From the IMG/VR virus record IMGVR_UViG_3300043436_004340, positions 1 to 39,694 of that record: a stretch of DNA of 39,694 nucleotides. One strand, given 5' to 3'. Shown piece by piece: positions 16,832 through 22,449 of this stretch. This stretch comes from a virus. The notes below the pieces were generated by a model that saw nothing but the letters and a program-made list of their open reading frames with translations, searched no databases and was not told the DNA's origin. The position numbers and the translations under genes were made by a program. How positions within the stretch are numbered: position 1 is the stretch's first letter; every line of letters begins with the position of its first letter.

Positions 16832-17006
16832 CGAGACTGGCCAGGATTTTATTGTTTTGTTGTATAAGCGTGTTGTTCTGGTCGATGATCCTGTCAAGAC
16901 CGATAGATAGCACTGTTCCGATAACGCCAAGAAGCCCAGTTTCTGTAGTAACTGTTTTATATAGTTCATGGTAGATTTTAAGTACGCTGTCTTTATCTGC
17001 AATCAT
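16740..17006 (-). CDS. Hypothetical small protein with hydrophobic segment and coil
   Basis: 88 residues, starting 1 bp after the methyltransferase stop. A hydrophobic stretch GLLGVIGTVLSIGL (~24-37) is followed by a polar helix DQNNTLIQQNNKILASLD. This looks like a small membrane-associated or oligomerising protein. It overlaps the MazG-like gene by 92 bp, more than usual here, so its 3' part could be dispensable. Function unknown. Confidence 0.5.
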   Translation of the reverse strand: MIADKDSVLKIYHELYKTVTTETGLLGVIGTVLSIGLDRIIDQNNTLIQQNNKILASLDVVRHPGISQEVSVATAKQAKAIAKAPRSL

Positions 17007-17007
17007 A

Positions 17008-17877
17008 TTAGCTGTTAAGTTCAGTCAGAAAGTCGTCCTGATTAGGAGACTGTGACCAGGGTTTAGTAATGTCGGCCAGCGGCTTAAACCGCGTGTTGAA
17101 GCCGGCAGTTAAGTGCTTGTCTTTACCAAGCACCCACAAGCAATTGCGGGATTTAGCTGGATACAAAGGAGCAAAAATCGTTGCAAGGTAGTTTGTGTCA
17201 TAATACTCCCTGAACTTGGCAAAGATGGTATCAAGACCATCAGCAGCAAGGCTGTCTTTGTAATCCTTGATCGAAGCAAAGGTGCCGTAGACATCCTTGA
17301 TTTCAAGACCAACTTTTTCTATGATAGAACCTAGGGCCTCGTAGGTCGTTTCGTTGACGTGGTTGTCAGCAGCTCCTGTCTTTTCATCATAACAAGGTGT
17401 TGATAAAAAGATGGTTGCATCTTCGCTGTCATCAAGAAGTGCCCTAAGTTTCTTAAGAAGTCGTACGCCGTGCGCAGGTTCAACGTGCTCAAATACTTCA
17501 AAGCAAGTTACAATGTTGAACTCTCCGTCGTGTTCAAACGTACAGACATCTGTGTCAGTGTGATACTCGCCGGGAAACTTGTCCGTCTTGGATAGAGTGG
17601 AAATAGCCTCTGCCTCGATTGGACCGTATTCAACACCAACGTACCTTTCAGGGATATAACGGCTGGAGTACAGTGTTTTGGCCAGTGGCAATTCACGACC
17701 ACACCCAACATCAATGATCTTCGCCGTCTTGTAACGCTGGCTCCGTGCGAGATGTTTACATACGTGCGTCCACCTAAGGCAGTGAGCAATGTAGTCGCGG
17801 TGAATAAACCCGCGAGTTTCAGCATTGTCAATACTGAGGTAGGTTTTATCGATTGATTTTCCATGTGCGTTTGGCAT
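17008..17877 (-). CDS. Class I SAM-dependent methyltransferase
   Basis: 289 residues. Motif I is IIDVGCGRELP (~54-64), followed by an acidic motif II in YVGVEYGP and the segment CFEVFEHVEP, as in class I methyltransferases of the Methyltransf_23/UbiG-like type. It has no DNA-base-flipping NPPY or ENV motif, so it is not an obvious DNA methylase. A substrate may be a nucleotide, a small molecule or a modified base. It heads the nucleotide metabolism cluster, which makes a link to base modification possible but unproven. Confidence 0.7.
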   Translation of the reverse strand: MPNAHGKSIDKTYLSIDNAETRGFIHRDYIAHCLRWTHVCKHLARSQRYKTAKIIDVGCGRELPLAKTLYSSRYIPERYVGVEYGPIEAEAISTLSKTDKFPGEYHTDTDVCTFEHDGEFNIVTCFEVFEHVEPAHGVRLLKKLRALLDDSEDATIFLSTPCYDEKTGAADNHVNETTYEALGSIIEKVGLEIKDVYGTFASIKDYKDSLAADGLDTIFAKFREYYDTNYLATIFAPLYPAKSRNCLWVLGKDKHLTAGFNTRFKPLADITKPWSQSPNQDDFLTELNS

Positions 17878-17878
17878 A

Positions 17879-18031
17879 TTAATGTTTGTTGAGGATGAAG
17901 TCGGCTAGTGGTTGAAGAAAAAGCATGACGGTGATGTGAATAAGATTTGTTCCAAGTAAGGAAAGCAAATAAACTAGAAATGCAAAGTATGCAACCTTTG
18001 CAATTGCTATCGAATGATTCCGTATACGCAT
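17879..18031 (-). CDS. Small membrane protein, 50 residues
   Basis: A 50-codon frame from the ATG at 18031 to a TAA at 17879. It begins MRIRNHSIAIAK, then has two hydrophobic stretches, AYFAFLVYLLSLLG and HITVMLFLQPLADFIL, and ends ILNKH. It fills the gap between two genes, ending 1 bp before the methyltransferase start and overlapping the end of the upstream gene by 25 bp. No clear Shine-Dalgarno; translation may be coupled. The dense hydrophobic content and gap-filling position support a real gene. Confidence 0.5.
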   Translation of the reverse strand: MRIRNHSIAIAKVAYFAFLVYLLSLLGTNLIHITVMLFLQPLADFILNKH

Positions 18032-18300
18032 AGTGAAAGTAAAATGCCTATGAGGACAGCAAGAACGACGTGGGCGCTTTGTAGATTATCATCTTTTATT
18101 GGCGTTGTTTCTTGTAATCCCAATCGTTTAAGGAGAGGACCATGCACTTGTGATTTTCTCATGCACTCAATAGATCTCCATTGTTCATAGCTACGTAGAC
18201 CGTAGTTTTTTGTTTTAACATGGTTGTAGCCGGTAAATACGTAACCGTCAGCGCGGATTTGACCGTACTTAGGCTTTGGTGTTGGTTTTGATTTTTCCAT
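18007..18300 (-). CDS. Hypothetical protein with C-terminal membrane anchor
   Basis: 97 residues. After a Lys/Pro-rich start (MEKSKPTPKPKYG) comes the motif IRADGYVFTGY with a YEQWRS segment, seen in short proteins of environmental phages and bacteria. Residues ~76-94 (VVLAVLIGILLSLCVYGII) are a membrane segment. The ATG at 18300 is preceded by AGAAAGAAG in the shared leader type. Function unknown. Confidence 0.6.
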   Translation of the reverse strand: MEKSKPTPKPKYGQIRADGYVFTGYNHVKTKNYGLRSYEQWRSIECMRKSQVHGPLLKRLGLQETTPIKDDNLQSAHVVLAVLIGILLSLCVYGIIR

Positions 18301-18386
18301 TGGTTCTTCTTTCTTGGTTTAAAAGGGTGCTCGTCTCTCCGAGCTGTCACGCCGATACGCCGACGTTACGCACATGACGACTAACC

Positions 18387-18743
18387 CTATACCGAAATCT
18401 TCTCAGACGTGATAATGCCATCGTGCTTTAGCACGACCGTGTAGAACGAGAGAACTCGCTCCGTAGGCTGACGAGTCTTAAGCAAAGGCTTAAGCTCCTC
18501 GATCAACTGCTGGCGACTAACGCCGTCATTACCATAATTGGCAATGAGTTCAATGATGCAGCGAGCCTGAGGAGAAAGCTTCTCAGGAACTTGACCAATC
18601 ACCTTGTACCGGACTTCGCGCTTTGCGGCGACCGGCTTGTCGACAATTTCAGCTGCCTTCTTAAGAGGCTTCTTCTGAACTGCCTTGACTGCGACCTTTT
18701 TAGCGGACTTAGCACCGCTGTTTGCTTTGTTTTTTGTTTTCAT
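18387..18743 (-). CDS. Histone-H1-like tail plus winged-helix-like domain
   Basis: 118 residues from the ATG at 18743, with AGAAAGAAG 5 nt upstream. The first ~45 residues are Lys/Ala-rich like a bacterial H1-type tail (NSGAKSAKKVAVKAVQKK). The C-terminal ~65 residues (KLSPQARCIIELI ... RQPTERVLSFY ... LKHDGII) look like a small winged-helix domain. The same pattern recurs in the protein at 21344-21682. Probably binds DNA, as a nucleoid-like or regulatory protein. Confidence 0.7.
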   Translation of the reverse strand: MKTKNKANSGAKSAKKVAVKAVQKKPLKKAAEIVDKPVAAKREVRYKVIGQVPEKLSPQARCIIELIANYGNDGVSRQQLIEELKPLLKTRQPTERVLSFYTVVLKHDGIITSEKISV

Positions 18744-18748
18744 TGTTT

Positions 18749-18757
18749 CTTCTTTCT
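18749..18757 (-). promoter_or_regulatory. Shine-Dalgarno deciding the start at 18743
   Basis: AGAAAGAAG on the minus strand lies 5 nt before the ATG at 18743, in a leader reading AACCCAAGAAAGAAGAAACA. The same leader type precedes the genes starting at 18300 and 21682. It supports starting at 18743 and not at the upstream Met at 18773. Confidence 0.6.
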
Positions 18758-18785
18758 TGGGTTTGAGCATCACTGCTCGGTTGAA

Positions 18786-18813
18786 GGACCCAAGGTACTT
18801 TGTCCTTGGGTCC
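18786..18813. terminator. 10-bp perfect hairpin after the DUF932 gene
   Basis: GGACCCAAGG (18786-18795) and CCTTGGGTCC (18804-18813) form a perfect 10-bp stem with an 8-nt loop. It lies 38 bp past the DUF932 stop and 43 bp before the H1-like gene on the minus strand. The strand lacks a run of T after the stem, so it may be a weak terminator, an RNA processing site or an mRNA stabiliser. Confidence 0.6.
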
Positions 18814-18850
18814 TAAGTACATAAGTTATTTTGTTGGGTTGCAGATATTT

Positions 18851-19837
18851 TTAACCGGCAATTACCAGCTTAGCATTGTTAATGGCCAGGGTCCTTGCCT
18901 TCTGCTTAAGAGCAGCGCGCGGACCAAACCATGCGGATGTCAGGGAAGTGTCGCGGTCGCGTCCCATCTCGTGGTCAACAAACCGAGTGACAGAGTTGAA
19001 TGCTCCCCACCACGTGCCATTGGCTGTCTTAAGATCAGACCCTGGGCTAAGGTGATAAAGCTCACGCAACCTAGTCACTGTCCTTGGCGATTGGTTAAGC
19101 CAGTCACCATGGTTGGCACCAGCAGCAAACAGTTCGTCATGAGTCTTCTTAGCAAACAGTTCCATAAAGAACTGAGTGACAAGCTCGCTCTCAGCGGGTG
19201 CTGACGACATAACTCTAGCTTCATCCTCGTGGCGCCGGAGTATATCGATACTCAGACCAAGGGCCGTGGCTGCGGACTGCTGAACTTCGGCCGTGAATGC
19301 CTTAGTGTGAGGCATGCGGAACCGCTCGCCGCCACTGTTAAGAGCACAAGTCAGTGTGTTGTTGCATACAACCCGGATCTCTGTGAACATGGCTGTCAAT
19401 GACTTGCCCCAGATATGAGGCGAAGACAATAGCAGATACCCTTCAACACGATCAACACCGCCAAGGGTAAAACCGCGATTGAGTTTTGCCAATGCCCAGA
19501 CATGACGGCCACCGTCCAGGGAACCGGCGGTCTCCATGTTCATCTGACCGGCCTTGGTAAACCGTTCAAAGAACTCGAACGCCTGCTCGTTCTGCGTTGG
19601 AATGTAATCCTTACCGCAAATGCCCAATACTTTGTCGTCACTGGAGCGGACAAGCCCATAGTGATCGACAAGCGGTATTGAACCGATGACAGTGTGGAGT
19701 TCTCGCTTGCTGACAGACCAATCCAAAGATGCTGCCTTAAGCATCTCCATAGGAGTGAGGTCGTCGTTAACTGCGTTACCAAGCCCGTGCCAAGGGACTT
19801 GGTTCGCATATGCCATTGTTTCTACTTTGTGTGCCAT
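18851..19837 (-). CDS. DUF932 phage/plasmid-like protein
   Basis: 328 residues. The N-terminus with NQVPWHGLGNAV, the central KDYIPTQNEQAFEFFERF and GRHVWALAKL, the VCNNTLTCAL segment and the C-terminal GTWWGAFNSVTRFVDH are hallmarks of DUF932 (TIGR03299). The family is widespread in phages and plasmids and its biochemical role is not settled; some plasmid members are called LGT-type proteins without evidence. It is an early gene here, the third of the leftward block. Confidence 0.88.
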   Translation of the reverse strand: MAHKVETMAYANQVPWHGLGNAVNDDLTPMEMLKAASLDWSVSKRELHTVIGSIPLVDHYGLVRSSDDKVLGICGKDYIPTQNEQAFEFFERFTKAGQMNMETAGSLDGGRHVWALAKLNRGFTLGGVDRVEGYLLLSSPHIWGKSLTAMFTEIRVVCNNTLTCALNSGGERFRMPHTKAFTAEVQQSAATALGLSIDILRRHEDEARVMSSAPAESELVTQFFMELFAKKTHDELFAAGANHGDWLNQSPRTVTRLRELYHLSPGSDLKTANGTWWGAFNSVTRFVDHEMGRDRDTSLTSAWFGPRAALKQKARTLAINNAKLVIAG

Positions 19838-19842
19838 AATTT

Positions 19843-20238
19843 TTAGTTCTTGAAGCTAAAGGTGATCTGAAGGTTATCGGTCAGATATTCTTTGACTATG
19901 TCGCGCACTTGGCAATTGAGTTCATCTTCAACAATGCCCTGAGCAATCTCACGGACAGCGTCTTCATTGCAAAGATCTTCTATGTCAGACTTGATATCAT
20001 CAAGATTAGACTCTAGTGAATCAATGCGATCGTCCTGGTCTTCAACGTCACACTTGACAGCGCTGACACGTTCATCAAGCCCGCAAACCTCGTCAAGGTT
20101 TGGCAACTTGCCTTCTAACTTAGTTATTGCCTTTTTGGCCGAATCCTCACTGATCTTGTCAGTGAGCTTGGCAGCCAGGATTTCTACAAGTTCACTAAAG
20201 GTTTTAGTGATGTCGTTTTGTGGTGTGTTGTTTTCCAT
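19843..20238 (-). CDS. Acidic coiled-coil protein
   Basis: 131 residues, strongly acidic. Residues ~50-90 show clear heptads (VSAVKCDVEDQDDRIDSLES and following), predicting a coiled coil; a hydrophobic C-terminus ends LQITFSFKN. The leader has AGAAAGTAG before the ATG at 20238. It is an early gene between two unknown genes. It might be a host-takeover or scaffold protein, but nothing in the sequence shows the partner. Confidence 0.65.
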   Translation of the reverse strand: MENNTPQNDITKTFSELVEILAAKLTDKISEDSAKKAITKLEGKLPNLDEVCGLDERVSAVKCDVEDQDDRIDSLESNLDDIKSDIEDLCNEDAVREIAQGIVEDELNCQVRDIVKEYLTDNLQITFSFKN

Positions 20239-20265
20239 ACTAGTTCTACTTTCTGTTTGTTGTGG

Positions 20266-20811
20266 TTACGCGACACCCAGTTTGAGTGCCTCGTTCTCGA
20301 TGAGGAGATTCTTGTAATACTTAAAAATCCGCATGGGATCTTGCTTGGTCTTAAGATCGCGGTTATTACGGACGCGCGCTTCCAGTTGCTCTTCGATCAG
20401 GGACTTGCCTTGGCAATCTTTCCAAATGATCATCGCCTGTTTAGGCAGCTTGACCGTGTGGTCATAACTGTCGAAGATGTACCGTGTACCGCAGTTCTTG
20501 CGCTTGGCCTGATTGGGATCGCGCAAAGCATTGTCACCGTCAACCAAGGTGCGGTCAGCATGCTTGATGATCAACTCCCAGATTGCCTGGGCCAGTAGTT
20601 CGTCGTCCTTGATCTTTTCGATTTTAGGATCGAAGGGCAGAGTATCAAAATACCCGAGCATCTCGCTGTGACCCCTGAAATACAGATCGTCAGGAGTTGT
20701 AAACAGGTCTTGCCTATTACCTTCGATCAACATGCAATGTGCGTGGCGAAGATCCTTATATGCCCGCCATTTGCCGGCAGGAGTCAATGCATAAACTTCA
20801 TTCTCATTCAT
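20266..20811 (-). CDS. First gene of the leftward block, unknown function
   Basis: 181 residues. No family recognised. It is charged and alpha/beta in composition, with segments KWRAYKDLRHAHCMLIEG, DRTLVDGDNALRDP and PKQAMIIWKDCQG. The leader contains AGAAAGTAG, about 26 nt before the ATG at 20811, then an A-rich stretch. As first gene behind the putative early promoter it is likely expressed first and strongly, a position typical of host-takeover proteins. That role is inference. Confidence 0.6.
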   Translation of the reverse strand: MNENEVYALTPAGKWRAYKDLRHAHCMLIEGNRQDLFTTPDDLYFRGHSEMLGYFDTLPFDPKIEKIKDDELLAQAIWELIIKHADRTLVDGDNALRDPNQAKRKNCGTRYIFDSYDHTVKLPKQAMIIWKDCQGKSLIEEQLEARVRNNRDLKTKQDPMRIFKYYKNLLIENEALKLGVA

Positions 20812-20865
20812 GTTATTTGATTTGGTTGGTTATTGGTTTCTACTTTCTTTTAACTAACAATGGAG

Positions 20866-20895
20866 ACTTTATACTGGGCTTGATTAGTTGTAAAC
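20866..20895 (-). promoter_or_regulatory. Candidate early leftward promoter
   Basis: On the minus strand GTTTACAA (20895-20888) supplies a TTTACA -35 element, followed after 17 bp by TAAAGT (20871-20866) inside TATAAAGT. Transcription would start near 20859, about 48 nt before the ATG at 20811. The -35 element matches those at 22988 and 27686. ATTGG boxes flank the site on both sides. Confidence 0.45.
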
Positions 20896-20938
20896 AGATT
20901 TAAACCGGAGCAGATTGATGGTGATCCGTGGTTGGCGG

Positions 20939-20978
20939 TTATTGGTCGGATATTGCTCCCCTATATAGGGGCCAATAA
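20939..20978. repeat. Inverted ATTGG boxes around a 14-bp palindrome
   Basis: TTATTGG (20939-20945) and its complement CCAATAA (20972-20978) bracket the perfect palindrome CCCCTATATAGGGG (20958-20971). The site lies 44 bp upstream of the candidate leftward promoter. Likely an operator or part of an origin. Another TTATTGG is at 20830-20836 in the leader. Confidence 0.7.
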
Positions 20979-21033
20979 TCTTTTCTTTGTATAAGTTGTT
21001 GCAATGCATATCCATGGGAAGAAATGGAAAGTA

Positions 21034-21175
21034 GGTTATTGGTGTTATTGGACTATTGGCCATATTACTCGAAAAAAAAAGACTCTCATTTCCTTAAAAT
21101 GCCAATAATGCCAATAGTCTAATATTTATATCTATAGGAAACCCTATTGGCCCAATACAAAGGCCAATAACTTAT
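21034..21175. repeat. ATTGG iteron module, copy 1
   Basis: The module starts with GGTTATTGGTGTTATTGG, contains an A-rich tract, the 18-mer ATGCCAATAATGCCAATA (21099-21116), an ATCTATAGGAA element and the inverted repeat TATTGGCC-9 nt-GGCCAATA (21145-21169), and ends GCCAATAACTT. About nine ATTGG/CCAAT boxes occur here. Copy 2 at 22220-22345 has the same order of elements. This half lies upstream of the leftward block. Confidence 0.8.
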
Positions 21176-21206
21176 TGGACACTCATGCAATCAAACCCGG
21201 TAAAAG

Positions 21207-21243
21207 AAAAAGGGACCAAGGAATTTATCCCTGGTCCCTTTTT
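21207..21243. terminator. Strong bidirectional intrinsic terminator
   Basis: The arms AAAAAGGGACCA and TGGTCCCTTTTT pair perfectly, with two more G-C pairs below a single A/C mismatch and a 7-nt loop (21222-21228). T runs follow on both strands. On the minus strand it ends the unit 21682-21249; on the plus strand it would stop readthrough toward that unit. It separates this unit from the leftward early block. Confidence 0.88.
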
Positions 21244-21248
21244 GTATG

Positions 21249-21347
21249 TTATTTGCGGTTGCCTGCGATAATTAACATCGTGATTACTGTCAGCCAAATA
21301 ATCGCCGCGTATTCCAGATAGTTTTCGACTTTAGCTAGGTCAATCAT
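21249..21347 (-). CDS. 32-residue membrane microprotein
   Basis: A 32-codon frame whose ATG (21347-21345) overlaps the TGA of the upstream gene as ATGA, the classic coupled start used elsewhere in this genome. It begins MIDLAKVENYLEY, has one hydrophobic segment AAIIWLTVITMLIIAG and ends NRK. The stop is 5 bp from the terminator. Position, coupling and a clean membrane segment argue for a real gene. Function unknown; it may act with the winged-helix-like protein or as a toxin- or holin-like peptide. Confidence 0.65.
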   Translation of the reverse strand: MIDLAKVENYLEYAAIIWLTVITMLIIAGNRK

Positions 21348-21682
21348 ACAACCTGGATGAGTTTCAGACCATTGAGTTGGGTCTTGTAGAACATGACCAC
21401 GCGTTCGATTGGTTGCTTGGTTACGATTTTACCCTCAACCGCGGTAACCCATTCCTTGAAGGTCAGACCCTCCGGATTCTTCAGCAATTCCGCGTGGATA
21501 ATTGCGCATTGAGGGGAGAGTTTGGTATCGACATTTTCAATACCGATAAACTTTGCTTTCTCCTTGCGAACTTTGACCTTGCAGTTGGAGACAATATAGT
21601 CTACAATCTGACCAATTTTCTCATCATTCTTTTTCTTCGAATTGATGATGGATGCGACGATCTGAGTTAGTTCTTCATTCAT
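21344..21682 (-). CDS. Winged-helix-like regulator candidate
   Basis: 112 residues. The C-terminal ~57 residues (KLSPQCAIIHAELL ... KQPIERVVMFY) parallel the C-terminal domain of the H1-like protein at 18387-18743, so the two are paralogues. The N-terminal half is different: a helical, charged segment with NSKKKNDEKIGQIVDYIV instead of a Lys/Ala tail. The ATG at 21682 is preceded by AGAAAGAAG. It stands alone between the two iteron clusters with its own promoter candidate and terminator, which suits a regulator or origin-binding protein. Confidence 0.68.
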   Translation of the reverse strand: MNEELTQIVASIINSKKKNDEKIGQIVDYIVSNCKVKVRKEKAKFIGIENVDTKLSPQCAIIHAELLKNPEGLTFKEWVTAVEGKIVTKQPIERVVMFYKTQLNGLKLIQVV

Positions 21683-21735
21683 ATACTTATTCTTCTTTCT
21701 TGTTTGGTTATGCTGATCTCATGATCAACAAAACA

Positions 21736-21764
21736 ACTCTAGTGAAGAAATGGAAGATTGTACA
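21736..21764 (-). promoter_or_regulatory. Candidate promoter of the regulator unit
   Basis: On the minus strand TGTACA (21764-21759) in GTTGTACAATC is followed after 17 bp by TAGAGT (21741-21736). Start would be near 21729, about 47 nt before the ATG at 21682, the same leader length as for the leftward block. The imperfect inverted repeat TGATC-TCAT-GATCA lies just downstream, a possible operator. Confidence 0.4.
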
Positions 21765-21802
21765 ACTATTTTTTTCATATATGTTCTGATCATATTCGGA
21801 TG

Positions 21803-21833
21803 AATGCATTTATACCTAGTGATACAATGCATT
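21803..21833. repeat. Twin AATGCATT palindromes
   Basis: Two perfect 8-bp palindromes AATGCATT (21803-21810 and 21826-21833) are centred 23 bp apart, about two helical turns, so a dimer-of-dimers protein could bind one DNA face. They lie upstream of the regulator promoter candidate. AATGCAT also occurs at 21003-21009. Confidence 0.45.
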
Positions 21834-21899
21834 GAGAATATCTGAAAAGTATCTTGTAGTATCTAAAAGCACATCATAGCTCACACATTTTTCCAATCC

Positions 21900-21988
21900 T
21901 ACAAGGTACGCCGTCGTATTACCTCGCTCCGAGGTCTGACATTGTATAGCACCTGTACTCGGTTATTCAACATAGGACCTTGTAATAC
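21900..21988. repeat. Nested inverted repeats in the control region
   Basis: TACAAGGT (21900-21907) is complementary to ACCTTGTA (21977-21984), and GTATTAC (21916-21922) to GTAATAC (21982-21988). Inside lies a short hairpin ACCTCG-CTC-CGAGGT (21921-21935). The arms overlap, so they are alternative pairings. No tRNA fold results. It may be a small structured RNA or a protein-binding site. Confidence 0.4.
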
Positions 21989-21990
21989 GG

Positions 21991-22195
21991 TATAATATTG
22001 TGTGAATCGGTAATCATCGTCACAGGATGTAGTACAATGGGCATTGTTCCTGGAAAAAAATGTAAGCTGTCATTGACCGGGCCAGGGGGGCGTCAAACCG
22101 CGGCCGCTCAAGATGCGCCTGCTAAGACGTTGGCGGAGGGAAACGGGAAGACTTTCATCTCTAGAGATGTATTGGCCAAGACCCAAGGCCAATAG
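21991..22195. other. Intergenic segment with TATAAT and a GC-rich patch
   Basis: A TATAAT hexamer lies at 21991-21996 without a good -35. Bases ~22060-22140 are clearly GC-richer than their AT-rich surroundings and include CCGCGGCCGC. A plus-strand frame from the ATG at 22036 (52 codons, ending in the 22170-22194 inverted repeat) is open but looks unlike a protein family I know. The inverted repeat ACAATG-GG-CATTGT spans its start. Coding status is doubtful. Confidence 0.3.
22157..22194. repeat. 12-bp palindrome plus TATTGGCC inverted repeat
   Basis: The perfect palindrome ATCTCTAGAGAT (22157-22168) is followed at once by TATTGGCC (22170-22177), 9 nt, and GGCCAATA (22187-22194). The second element has the same 8-bp arms and 9-nt spacing as the one at 21145-21169 in copy 1. 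Confidence 0.75.
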
Positions 22196-22219
22196 GCTTC
22201 TCTATAGATATATTATTGA

Positions 22220-22345
22220 GGTTATTGGTGTATTGGCAACTTTCAAGGTACTTTGTTGAGCACGCAAAAGTGTCCAATATGCCAATAATGCCAATACTCT
22301 ACTTATAGAACATATTGGCACACAAGCAAGAGCCAATAACTTGTT
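22220..22345. repeat. ATTGG iteron module, copy 2
   Basis: Same order as copy 1: GGTTATTGGTGTATTGG, a ~40-nt divergent stretch, ATGCCAATAATGCCAATA (22279-22296), a TTATAGAA element, TATTGGC-12 nt-GCCAATA (22312-22338) and the ending GCCAATAACTT. Both copies have the same orientation, 1186 bp apart. It lies just upstream of the rightward block. Confidence 0.8.
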
Positions 22346-22360
22346 CCCTGTTTTTAACTT

Positions 22361-22372
22361 CAGTGTACACTG
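22361..22372. promoter_or_regulatory. Perfect 12-bp palindrome CAGTGTACACTG
   Basis: It lies between iteron copy 2 and the first rightward gene and is followed by the palindrome CACGTG. It contains TGTACA, similar to the -35 elements listed here, but no good -10 follows at 17 bp. Probably an operator. Confidence 0.5.
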
Positions 22373-22449
22373 TTCACGTGCACTACTGTCTCAATGGATC
22401 GATTCCTAACCATATTTATGGTTTTGTAGATAAAAGAATCCTCTATAGT

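Noticed and set aside
21900-21984. tRNA-like fold suggested by an 8-bp closing stem with an 85-nt span
   Set aside because: No T-arm, D-arm or anticodon stem can be formed on either strand; the pairings overlap each other.
21998-22195. Possible 52-65 residue plus-strand gene
   Set aside because: No Shine-Dalgarno, ends inside an inverted repeat, and no family resemblance. Kept only as a doubtful intergenic feature.
22315-22449. N-terminal extension of the pre-terminase gene from a TTG start
   Set aside because: It starts inside the CCAAT repeat module and covers the CAGTGTACACTG palindrome; the protein-like region begins near the ATG at 22450.
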